Below, piece after piece: positions 24,817 through 31,795 of a DNA stretch of 36,384 nt (position 1 is the stretch's first letter; the number at the start of each line of letters is the position of its first letter). The stretch comes from a virus. A model generated the notes under the pieces. The model was not told the DNA's origin, did not search any database, and saw only the letters and a program-made list of their open reading frames with translations. The position numbers and the translations under genes were made by a program. The DNA lies in the IMG/VR virus record IMGVR_UViG_3300010399_000062, positions 1-36,384 of that record, one strand, 5' to 3'.

Positions 24817-24879
24817 TTTTTTATCACATATTCACCTCCTTTTTGTGCAAAAGGTGACAAAATTTTATGTAATTGTGTA

Positions 24880-24908
24880 TTGATTTTGATGTATAATCGT
24901 GATATAAT
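24880..24908 (+). promoter_or_regulatory. Strong extended -10 promoter for RNA / fibre operon
   Basis: TTGATT (24880-24885), 17 bases, then TATAAT (24903-24908) preceded by TGA, an extended -10. A second TATAAT lies at 24892-24897 without a good -35. Transcription should start about 24914-24916 and give the three-hairpin RNA, with possible read-through into the fibre genes. Confidence 0.65.
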
Positions 24909-24913
24909 GTAAT

Positions 24914-25017
24914 CAAGTTAGACGTACTCCTTGTAAGTATGGCTAATGGTCAAAACGTGTCGGATCGTGTTTGACCGGTGTTGTGAGCGTGGTCTGCAAA
25001 ACTGCGCTCATTTTTTT
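24914..25017 (+). ncRNA. Candidate three-hairpin small RNA or attenuator leader
   Basis: The roughly 100 bases after the strong promoter fold as three successive hairpins. Hairpin 1 (24918-24946) pairs TTAG with CTAA and TACT with AGTA, with only one mismatch over 11 positions. Hairpin 2 (24948-24976) pairs GGTCAAA with TTTGACC. Hairpin 3 (24984-25010) pairs TGAGCG with CGCTCA and is followed by seven T. No open frame of note lies within, and it does not resemble tRNA or a riboswitch class I know. It could be an independent phage RNA, or a leader that attenuates the fibre operon. Confidence 0.5.
24984..25017 (+). terminator. Intrinsic terminator / attenuator
   Basis: Six-base stem TGAGCG...CGCTCA with a 15-base loop and seven T at 25011-25017. 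It ends the candidate RNA and lies about 115 bases before the first fibre gene. Between it and that gene I see only a weak promoter candidate (TTTACA, 17 bases, TAATCT), so the operon may depend on read-through. Confidence 0.55.
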
Positions 25018-25132
25018 GTGTAAATTCATCATACCTAGTTTTTTTGGCATTGCAAATCAGTCCATCAAAAATCTATTTACATATCGATGCACACATTTTA
25101 ATCTTTTTTTGTACTTACCAAAGGAGAATAAA

Positions 25133-25630
25133 ATGGTAGCACCAGCTATAACCAGCATCGCCCCATCGAGCGGCACAAACTTAGGAGGAACAAGCGTTGT
25201 CATCACGGGTACTGACTTTACAGGAGCAACATCTGTCTCTTTTGACAGTGTGCCTGCTGCGAGTTTTGTTGTTAACTCAGCAACTCAAATCACAGCTGTA
25301 TCACCGGCTTTAGGTAGCGGAGGGGTTGCGATTAAGAACATCATAGTCGTGACACCGGGTGGAACATCTTCGATAAACTTTGCTAGCCAATTTATCTATG
25401 TTCAACCACATCCAGTACCTACTTATACTGTAAACAATGTGTTTTTTGATCCATTAGCTAACTACACATTCTTTGGACATGTAGAGTTTGCTTATGCTCC
25501 AACCTTTCCAGATATGGGTGGAGTAGTAGCAGGAGGTGGCGCTAAGCCTGCAGGTACATTGCCCGCTGGCTATTACGTAGTTGCATACAATCCAAACACA
25601 CGCACTTACTCATACGTAACGGGGTACTAA
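25133..25630 (+). CDS. Fibre-associated protein with IPT/TIG-like domain (165 aa)
   Basis: A 165-residue protein with an N-terminal Ig-like IPT/TIG domain (residues 3-90): 'PAITSIAPSSGTNLGGTSVV', 'GTDFTGATSVSFDSVPA' and 'VVTPGGTSSI' are the classic pattern P.I..I.P..G...GG..V.I.G..F. The next block, 'FFDPLANYTFFGHVEFAY', is shared with the following gene. The start at 25133 has AAGGAG six bases before it; a longer frame upstream covers the terminator and is not credible. Such domains decorate phage tails and may bind sugars. Confidence 0.68.
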   Translation: MVAPAITSIAPSSGTNLGGTSVVITGTDFTGATSVSFDSVPAASFVVNSATQITAVSPALGSGGVAIKNIIVVTPGGTSSINFASQFIYVQPHPVPTYTVNNVFFDPLANYTFFGHVEFAYAPTFPDMGGVVAGGGAKPAGTLPAGYYVVAYNPNTRTYSYVTGY

Positions 25631-25633
25631 AAA

Positions 25634-26365
25634 ATGGCTGCACCAACAGTAACATCGATTTCACCGAGTTTTGGCGTACTTGCTGGAGGTTATACTGTAG
25701 ACATTGTCGGAACAGGTTTCTCCGTCAGTGCACCTACTGTCAAATTTGACCAAACGGCTGCAACAAGCGTTGTAGTTTTAACAGACTTACATCTAACCTG
25801 CGTAGTTCCAGCTACATCAGCTGTCCATTCAGTTCATGTAACTGTGACAACTACAGATGGAACTTCACAAGTAAATGATGCGAGCTTATTTTACTATGTA
25901 AGCGCTGTACCTCAACCAACCTATGACACTTACAATCCTTTCTTTGACCCATTAGCTAATTACACATTTTACGGTGAAGTTAAGTTTGCCCGTGGTGTTG
26001 CAAGTAGCGGTGGTGGTGGTGGAGGTGGTGGTAGTGGATTAACTTGGGTTTCTAATAGCACCACATCAATCACAATGGCTGCTGGAACTGGATACATTAC
26101 AACAAATGCTGGTGCTATTGCCGCAACTCTACCAGGGGGCGCTGCTGTGGGAGATGTTTTTGGAATAGCTAGATCTGGAGCAGGTAATTTTACAATTACA
26201 ACTCCTGGTGGATCACTCTTTAGACTAGCATCCAGTCAAGGTACAAGTGTTGCGAGTACTCAACTCGGAGATACGCTGCAGATCGTATGCGTCGCCGCGC
26301 CTGCGCCAGGGGTAGTATCATTTATGGCAATTAGTGCAACTGGCTCAACATTTAGCGTAACTTAA
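25634..26365 (+). CDS. Fibre protein with IPT/TIG-like domain and C-terminal beta tip
   Basis: A 243-residue paralogue of the previous gene with an added tip. Residues 3-90 are IPT/TIG-like ('PTVTSISPSFGVLAGGYTV'), residues about 98-118 carry the shared 'FFDPLANYTFYGEVKFA', then a polyglycine hinge (about 125-135). A C-terminal domain (135-243) contains 'AATLPGGAAVGDVFGIARSG', a pattern seen in receptor-binding tips of phage fibres. The first gene looks like this one with the tip replaced, which suggests duplication. Confidence 0.62.
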   Translation: MAAPTVTSISPSFGVLAGGYTVDIVGTGFSVSAPTVKFDQTAATSVVVLTDLHLTCVVPATSAVHSVHVTVTTTDGTSQVNDASLFYYVSAVPQPTYDTYNPFFDPLANYTFYGEVKFARGVASSGGGGGGGGSGLTWVSNSTTSITMAAGTGYITTNAGAIAATLPGGAAVGDVFGIARSGAGNFTITTPGGSLFRLASSQGTSVASTQLGDTLQIVCVAAPAPGVVSFMAISATGSTFSVT

Positions 26366-26378
26366 GGAGTAATAAAAA

Positions 26379-27272
26379 ATGGTAGATACTAACGCCACAG
26401 GCACGCAGACGGACAGTTTTTCAAATAGTGGTAACTGGAGCTTTTTAGGGACTAACTTCGATGTTACCGCAACTGGTATTGGTCAGATTGATGCACCATC
26501 TCTAAACATTGGTATTTCACTAGCGACCACAATGAACTTTGGTAATGTAGGTTTGTCAATAACGATGACCGCTTTACTTTACAATATCGTATCTCCTGGT
26601 TTGAGATTTTCGAGCTTGCTGTCGGGGCCGCCAGCTGGAAAATTCGCTGTGTTGGCCGATGGATCTGGGAATGTTTCACTAAGCAATACGCCTAGTGGTT
26701 CAGGAACAAGTTGGGATGTAGGCGGTAATACTGGTTTAGCAGACCCCAGTATATTTGGTACACTTGATGCAGCTGGGATTAGTTTTATAGTAAACACATC
26801 AAGTTTTATGGATGTTAGTGCTACAAAAAATGTTACTTTTGCTTTCGATGATGTCACTTTTAATGCAGGCGGAGTAGCTGTTCTTTTTGGAAGTGGTACA
26901 ACATCGTTACAAATTGGCTATACAGGAATGCCTGTACAGTACTATGGCAGCACGATGAACCTTTCATCAAATGCTAACATGACAATAACAACTGCCGCAG
27001 ATATGTTTTTACAAGTACCTATCGGTGCATTCGATTTGGGTGTTGCAGGCGCGATTACGCTAGGCTCTGGATTATCGATCGGCTTATCTGGCCCAAATAT
27101 TACGATCAATTCAACTGCTTTGACAAATACAACCACAATTGGAAATGTTTTAGCAGGGAACGTCGTAAACATTAACTCTGCAAGTATTAGAGTGCCGAAT
27201 ATCCCAGTAGCCACTGGCGGTGAGCAAATGTTGATGTGGGATTCTGTGACAGGCGAAATTAGACACACTTAA
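26379..27272 (+). CDS. Tail fibre-like protein (297 aa)
   Basis: A 297-residue Ser/Thr/Asn/Gly-rich protein with many short beta repeats, as in trimeric fibres. Near residues 225-265 it has 'ITINSTALTNTTTIGN' and 'NVVNINSASIRVPN', closely matched in the next gene. It ends 'QMLMWDSVTGEIRHT', like the end of the fifth gene ('VALMYDTGTGQIYHA'). AAGGAG lies upstream. It is probably a receptor-binding fibre subunit. Confidence 0.57.
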   Translation: MVDTNATGTQTDSFSNSGNWSFLGTNFDVTATGIGQIDAPSLNIGISLATTMNFGNVGLSITMTALLYNIVSPGLRFSSLLSGPPAGKFAVLADGSGNVSLSNTPSGSGTSWDVGGNTGLADPSIFGTLDAAGISFIVNTSSFMDVSATKNVTFAFDDVTFNAGGVAVLFGSGTTSLQIGYTGMPVQYYGSTMNLSSNANMTITTAADMFLQVPIGAFDLGVAGAITLGSGLSIGLSGPNITINSTALTNTTTIGNVLAGNVVNINSASIRVPNIPVATGGEQMLMWDSVTGEIRHT

Positions 27273-27289
27273 CAAGTTTGGAGAATAAA

Positions 27290-28579
27290 ATGGCAGCTTA
27301 TACTATACCAGGCGATTTCACATGGACGGGGGCCATAACTGTAACTGGTAGCTTTTCTATGGGATCAGCTACCGATTTTTCTATTAGTGTTTCTAATGAC
27401 ATCCAAATGGAAGCAGGTAACAATGCCCGTTTCGATAGTGCATTTGGCGCTACAGGTGGCGTTCTTATTGCAAATTCTAATGCAACATCCTTTAATATGG
27501 GCAATACATCCTGTGCAATAGATATCGCTTCCTCTACGTATACATTAAATGCATCCGGAGATGCGAATCTACATTCTACTACAGCAGTTGATATTGATGC
27601 ACCAACCACAGGACTGGGCGGAACTTCCACTCTTGTAGGCATTGGTAATAGTGGTGCAGGTGTAACAGTTGTTGGTGCAACGTTATCAATAAATGCAGTT
27701 ACAAATATCGATTTTGGTGCTACTGTTGCTAACATTAATATGGGTAGTATCACTACTGGTATAGGAATACTAGGAGATGACATCACGATACATGGTGATG
27801 GAGACGTGGTTGTAGAGTCAGGAAGCGGCACGCAAACATTCGGTAATGTATTTAGACCTACGGGGCTTTTTGGAACCACTATTGATAGCTATGCTCAAAC
27901 TGGAGATGCTAGTTTTCAATCTGCTACTGTATTGCAGCTAGGCGGCGCTCTTACTCCGACCGTTCATCTTGCAAAAGATGTATTTACAACTTCTTTACTG
28001 GTAGGTTCGGGATCGACAGTTATTACAGTATCAGCGGATACATGTTCGCTGGATACAGTGGGAACATTACATCTAGGAGGAGGAGGGGCAACAACTCTTC
28101 AATCAGGATTAAGTGTTGATTTAGGAGCTCCAGGGGTTAACATTAATATTGCCGCTGCTACAAATACAACTACAATTGGAAACGCATTTGCTGGTAATAA
28201 TTTTGTTGTTAACTCAACAGCTGTAGACTTTCCAAATGCTAATTTCGCTATTGGTTCTATCGCCACTCCAGCAGGAGATTTTCATGTTTATTGTGGGAAC
28301 AATAGTGCAAATAGGATTGCAGCAGATCTTGGAACATCCCAGTTTATAATTGATTCGGTAGCATTGCGTTTAAACTCAAATGCTTTGGGTGCTCGTGTAA
28401 CTCTCGTAGGATTAGATGTGCCTGGAAATACTGTCTATCTTGTTCCTAACGATACAAGGATTCCAAATATTTCATCTCTTTCTGGAGATGCTGCAGTTCC
28501 TGCAACTGTTCAGCCTGCTGGCTATGCAACTGTAATATTGGAAATAGCAACTGGAAAGCTTGCATACTACGTCCAATAA
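27290..28579 (+). CDS. Tail fibre-like protein (429 aa)
   Basis: A 429-residue fibre-like protein opening 'MAAYTIPGDFTWTGAITV', nearly the same as the next gene's N-terminus. The body is repeated beta-type sequence. Near residues 275-315 it shares 'NTTTIGNAFAGN' and following strands with the preceding gene, also visible in the DNA (27121-27165 against 28156-28200). Start 27290 is used because TTTGGAG precedes it; an upstream TTG adds only four residues. Confidence 0.57.
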   Translation: MAAYTIPGDFTWTGAITVTGSFSMGSATDFSISVSNDIQMEAGNNARFDSAFGATGGVLIANSNATSFNMGNTSCAIDIASSTYTLNASGDANLHSTTAVDIDAPTTGLGGTSTLVGIGNSGAGVTVVGATLSINAVTNIDFGATVANINMGSITTGIGILGDDITIHGDGDVVVESGSGTQTFGNVFRPTGLFGTTIDSYAQTGDASFQSATVLQLGGALTPTVHLAKDVFTTSLLVGSGSTVITVSADTCSLDTVGTLHLGGGGATTLQSGLSVDLGAPGVNINIAAATNTTTIGNAFAGNNFVVNSTAVDFPNANFAIGSIATPAGDFHVYCGNNSANRIAADLGTSQFIIDSVALRLNSNALGARVTLVGLDVPGNTVYLVPNDTRIPNISSLSGDAAVPATVQPAGYATVILEIATGKLAYYVQ

Positions 28580-28594
28580 AAGGAGTGAATTAGC

Positions 28595-29515
28595 ATGGCT
28601 GCATATACGATAGCAGGTGATTTTACATGGACAGATACTGCTACCTTTAGCACTATAGATTTTAACGGACTAAATGCATTTGGAAATGGCAACATTGTCT
28701 TAGGCACAAATTCTGGGACTGTTCAATTCGGTACATCGTCAGGATCTAATACCATATATGGCAATCCTATCTGGTTAAAAGCTGAGGGTGGGCAATTAAA
28801 ACTTACTGCTGAAGTTGGCCAAACGATAGATTTCGAAGGAGATGCTGGAAATCTTTTAGCTATTAATATAGGTGCAGTTTTTACAGATGCAATAAATATA
28901 GGAAGTAACTCTGTTGTTATTTCAGAAAATAGCGCATCTTTTTCTCAAAAAATTGCAGGAACAAATATTTTTACAATAAGTTCTGGAAGAGATATTGTCT
29001 GGACTCCTGATGATTATACTATTACCGGAACTGGTACTTTAATAATAAATTCAGGACCTGTGACAAGTGGTAAGACTCTTCAAATTGGTACGGCAGCCGC
29101 AAGTTTTGTGGTAATTGGTAGTACAACTGCTAATGCTTTTTCAGAGATGTTAGGTTCACAGGTATATGTAACTGGCACATCAAATACTTTCATAAGCGGT
29201 CAAGCTGCAACATCGACTGCTAATAATACTGCCATCTATGGAAAGACAATAACGATCTGCCCAGTGTCTGATTGTACTGCTCTTAATGTAGGGTTCTCAA
29301 CGACCGCATGGACTACGACAGGTACAACTCACAATGGTACTTTCTCTTCAAGTTATACGCTTAATTCTACAGCTGGAAACATCACATTAAATGCTCCTTC
29401 CGGTACTCTCAATCTAACTTCTCCTATCGTCAAAATGCCATCGATTGGTGCTGATCCAGGTGGTACTGTTGCGCTCATGTATGATACTGGAACCGGCCAA
29501 ATTTATCATGCTTGA
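28595..29515 (+). CDS. Tail fibre-like protein (306 aa)
   Basis: A 306-residue fibre-like protein, opening 'MAAYTIAGDFTWTDTATF' like its neighbour and ending like the gene at 26379. AAAGGAG is upstream. It looks like a mosaic: the N-terminus of one paralogue with the C-terminus type of another. Last gene of the fibre block; only a weak AT-rich hairpin follows. Confidence 0.55.
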   Translation: MAAYTIAGDFTWTDTATFSTIDFNGLNAFGNGNIVLGTNSGTVQFGTSSGSNTIYGNPIWLKAEGGQLKLTAEVGQTIDFEGDAGNLLAINIGAVFTDAINIGSNSVVISENSASFSQKIAGTNIFTISSGRDIVWTPDDYTITGTGTLIINSGPVTSGKTLQIGTAAASFVVIGSTTANAFSEMLGSQVYVTGTSNTFISGQAATSTANNTAIYGKTITICPVSDCTALNVGFSTTAWTTTGTTHNGTFSSSYTLNSTAGNITLNAPSGTLNLTSPIVKMPSIGADPGGTVALMYDTGTGQIYHA

Positions 29516-29533
29516 TGAAAAAATGATTAATTT

Positions 29534-29573
29534 TTGACCTGTCTTGACACTTTTCTTAAAATTTTACTATGAT
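29534..29573 (+). promoter_or_regulatory. Overlapping promoters before packaging operon
   Basis: Two overlapping candidates: TTGACC (29534-29539), 17 bases, TAAAAT (29557-29562); and TTGACA (29544-29549), 18 bases, TATGAT (29568-29573). The first would start near 29569 and the second at about 29580. The ATG at 29579 has no ribosome site, so the messenger would have a very short leader or none. Confidence 0.6.
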
Positions 29574-29578
29574 GAAGC

Positions 29579-29929
29579 ATGGAAAAAGCTCAGACCGAAG
29601 CCGAGATACAAAAAGAGATCCTAGACTACCTGACAAATCACAACATTTGTCACTTCCGTATTAACACACAAGGTATAAAACATACTTTGAAAAACAAAAG
29701 CTTTTACAAAAAAAATCCTAATAAAGGGATGGCTGATATCCTGGTTCTCATGGACGATGGAAATATTTGGATTGAAGTTAAAACAGAAAAAGGTAAACTA
29801 TCTGAAGAGCAGGAAGTGTTCAGAGATGTAGTAGAACGCAGGAACAATCACTACTTAGTAGCTCGCAGCTTAGAAAATGTGGAAAACTATATGAATTATA
29901 TTTACACACGGCATAACGATGGATATTGA
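29579..29929 (+). CDS. VRR-NUC-type nuclease (116 aa)
   Basis: A 116-residue PD-(D/E)XK enzyme of the VRR-NUC type: 'NKGMADILVLMDDGNIWIEV' and 'KTEKGKLSEEQ' contain Asp53, Glu66, Lys68 and Gln78. These small phage nucleases are thought to act on branched DNA and are often encoded near packaging or replication genes. First gene of the packaging operon; translation seems to start without a ribosome site. It overlaps the next gene by 11 bases. Confidence 0.82.
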   Translation: MEKAQTEAEIQKEILDYLTNHNICHFRINTQGIKHTLKNKSFYKKNPNKGMADILVLMDDGNIWIEVKTEKGKLSEEQEVFRDVVERRNNHYLVARSLENVENYMNYIYTRHNDGY

Positions 29930-30341
29930 AGACTTAGAATTTTTTATAAGAAAAGGGATTTTTTCGCATGATGAACTTGCGAAAGCATTACTTATGCCTT
30001 TGGAGAAATTCAAAGAAGAGCTTACCCCTGATCTTGAAGAGAAGATTGATTATTGGATTGTTAAAAATAAACTCGGTTTACTCGAGAACATGTTCAACCT
30101 TGCCACTGAATGCCCAGACGAACACGACGGAATTCGAGTCACAGCCACAAAATACTTGCTTGCCGCCCTTCATGGACTCACAGAAAAAAATGCGTTAGAT
30201 AAAGCCTCTCTAGATCTCAAACGTCAAAATACAAAATTCAATCAAACATTGAAGGCAGCTCAAATGAGCACTCAATGGGATGAAGATATAACCGAGAAAT
30301 TTATCAAAAACCTCAAGAAGGTAGAAAAGGTACTCAAATGA
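29919..30341 (+). CDS. Putative small terminase subunit
   Basis: A 140-residue helical protein. Residues 1-60 could form a helix-turn-helix ('GIFSHDELAKALLMPLEKF'), followed by helices and a charged coiled-coil end ('FIKNLKKVEKVLK'). Size, helix content and place between the nuclease and TerL fit a small terminase that recognises the packaging site. No diagnostic motif; assigned by context. Confidence 0.45.
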   Translation: MDIEDLEFFIRKGIFSHDELAKALLMPLEKFKEELTPDLEEKIDYWIVKNKLGLLENMFNLATECPDEHDGIRVTATKYLLAALHGLTEKNALDKASLDLKRQNTKFNQTLKAAQMSTQWDEDITEKFIKNLKKVEKVLK

Positions 30342-30721
30342 CTTATGTACACAAACCAGATTATCAAATTGCTGTCGTTCTTACTGGAAATTATGACAGT
30401 CCTAAAGTTTGGGATCCAAGTCTAAATAGGGTGTCATTTCAAATGCAGTGGACAGCTGGACTTGCTACAGGAACATTAAGCTTGTATGGATCAAATCAAG
30501 CTCTCCCTGCATATGGAAGTGCTAATGAGGTTACTTATCCTCCTCCACTCGCTCCTATGCTCCTTGCGCCTCCTATTGATGTTTCATTAGCTCCTTATGT
30601 AACCGCTCATTCTGGTTTTTTTGATGTAGAGTTTTCTTGTCAATTTGTGTGGATACACTACACAGGCGTTGGCGGTGGAAGTTTATCTATCGCCTATAGT
30701 GGAAAATCATTTGGGAGCTAA
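30338..30721 (+). CDS. Beta-rich hypothetical virion protein (127 aa)
   Basis: A 127-residue beta-sandwich-like protein. 'VSFQMQWTAGLATGTLSLYG' followed by 'SNQ' resembles a domain frequent in phage structural proteins (strand, W-x-G, then G-T-L-x-L-x-G-S). It overlaps the previous gene by four bases. A structural protein placed between the two terminase genes is unusual but recurs in some podovirus-like genomes. Confidence 0.45.
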   Translation: MTYVHKPDYQIAVVLTGNYDSPKVWDPSLNRVSFQMQWTAGLATGTLSLYGSNQALPAYGSANEVTYPPPLAPMLLAPPIDVSLAPYVTAHSGFFDVEFSCQFVWIHYTGVGGGSLSIAYSGKSFGS

Positions 30722-30723
30722 AT

Positions 30724-30912
30724 ATGGCTGAAAAGAAAAAATTTATCCAGGAAGCAATCAAGAAACCGGGCGCGCTGCGTAAAGCGCTCCATGTTAAAGA
30801 GGGGCATGATATCCCTGAGAAGAAGTTAGAGAAGGCTGAGAAGTCCAAGAATCCTACAATGCGTAAGAGAGCTCAACTTGCCGAAACCCTTAAACACATG
30901 AGGAAAAAATAG
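30724..30912 (+). CDS. Small Lys-rich phage protein (62 aa)
   Basis: A 62-residue, very basic protein containing 'FIQEAIKKPGALRKALHVKE' and 'KRAQLAETLKHMRKK'. This 'fI..AikkPGaLrk.l' type is widespread among phages, function unknown. It starts three bases after the previous gene and belongs to a run of small basic genes; DNA or capsid binding is possible. Confidence 0.6.
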   Translation: MAEKKKFIQEAIKKPGALRKALHVKEGHDIPEKKLEKAEKSKNPTMRKRAQLAETLKHMRKK

Positions 30913-31074
30913 ATGCCATTAGTACATGGGAAATCAAAAAAGGCTTTCAAAGAAAACATTAAAAAGGAAGTGAAGGAAGGTAAACCGGTAAAACAAAGCG
31001 TTGCTATTGCCTATGCTGAGAAGCGTGATGCTGAAAAACGTGATGCTAAAGAAAGGATGAAAAAGAAAAAATGA
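30913..31074 (+). CDS. Small Lys-rich phage protein (53 aa)
   Basis: A 53-residue protein: MPLVHGKSKKAFKENIKKEV, then 'GKPVKQSVAIAYAEKRDA' with a direct EKRDA duplication and a Lys-rich end. The pattern 'P...GkS.kaf..NI..E...GKP.kQ..AIAY' is common in phages, function unknown. The ATG follows the preceding stop directly and its stop overlaps the next start (ATGA). Confidence 0.65.
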   Translation: MPLVHGKSKKAFKENIKKEVKEGKPVKQSVAIAYAEKRDAEKRDAKERMKKKK

Positions 31075-31289
31075 AACACCCACATATCAAAAATTTAGAT
31101 TCAAAAAATCCTCAGGAGAAGCTGGAGTATAATGTTCCTATCCCTGAAGGAGCAAATAAATCAAACCTATCTGCTTATCAATTTGCATCTGAAGAGACAA
31201 CAGGAACCCCTCATGGTTCTTGGCAAGTACAACCAATGAAACCTAAGGTCAACAACAACAAAAAGGAGAAATTCGATGAAAAAGTCTAA
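31071..31289 (+). CDS. Small hypothetical protein (72 aa)
   Basis: A 72-residue Pro/Asn/Lys-rich protein, probably disordered ('KHPHIKNLDSKNPQEKLEYN'). Coupled to the upstream gene by ATGA and overlapping the next gene by 14 bases. Not recognised. Confidence 0.45.
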   Translation: MKHPHIKNLDSKNPQEKLEYNVPIPEGANKSNLSAYQFASEETTGTPHGSWQVQPMKPKVNNNKKEKFDEKV

Positions 31290-31449
31290 AGTCAAAATGA
31301 CAGGAGCTATGGAGGCAAAAGGCCATAAGCCGAGTGAACCGCAAAAATGTGACTCCCCTATGTCCATTCAAAAAGCTCTCAGCGATCACAATATGAAAAG
31401 ACAAAAAGAACTAACTTCCTCTTCCTATAAAAAGAAAGGCTCACGTTAA
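31276..31449 (+). CDS. Small basic hypothetical protein (57 aa)
   Basis: A 57-residue basic protein (MKKSKVKMTGAMEAKGHKPS...) ending in KKKGSR. AAAAGGAG (31261-31268) lies seven bases upstream. It ends one base before the next ATG. The third small Lys-rich protein in under 1 kb. Not recognised. Confidence 0.5.
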   Translation: MKKSKVKMTGAMEAKGHKPSEPQKCDSPMSIQKALSDHNMKRQKELTSSSYKKKGSR

Positions 31450-31450
31450 T

Positions 31451-31795
31451 ATGCTACGAGTAAAACATCTCATCACGAAACAGATTGAAAGCGCTCTAAA
31501 GAAAGTTATTCCAGAAGATATGACAGCTGGTGAGAGTAAAAAAGTTGCATACTTTATCAAGAAACTTCAAGAAGAACATGCTATTGCTAAGCAAGTTTAT
31601 ATCAACCAACAAGCTAAGCTAGAAAAACAAGATCCTCAGGCTCTAGAAGAATGGAAAGTACTAGAAGAAACGGTCGTTGATCATCCTCTTTTGCCATATT
31701 CACTTCTAGAAAAATTGGAAAAATCTGAAACTCTTGTGCTAAAACCAGAAGAATATATGGCCCTCGAACAAGTTTTTGAGCCTAAACCTGCCTGA
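31451..31795 (+). CDS. Hypothetical coiled-coil protein before terminase (114 aa)
   Basis: A 114-residue charged helical protein with a probable coiled coil in the middle ('VAYFIKKLQEEHAIAKQVYI'). Its stop overlaps the TerL start (TGATGG). Direct coupling to TerL makes it a second candidate for the small terminase subunit or a terminase accessory protein; no motif decides this. Confidence 0.48.
   Translation: MLRVKHLITKQIESALKKVIPEDMTAGESKKVAYFIKKLQEEHAIAKQVYINQQAKLEKQDPQALEEWKVLEETVVDHPLLPYSLLEKLEKSETLVLKPEEYMALEQVFEPKPA

Noticed and set aside
24971-25132. Longer N-terminus for the first fibre gene
   Set aside because: The extension would read through the intrinsic terminator and an AT-rich leader, has no ribosome site, and the inner ATG at 25133 has AAGGAG at proper distance.
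27298-27879. 193-codon open frame on the minus strand
   Set aside because: It lies wholly inside a fibre gene, is Pro/Val/Thr-rich as expected of a mirror of repeated beta sequence, and has no ribosome site.
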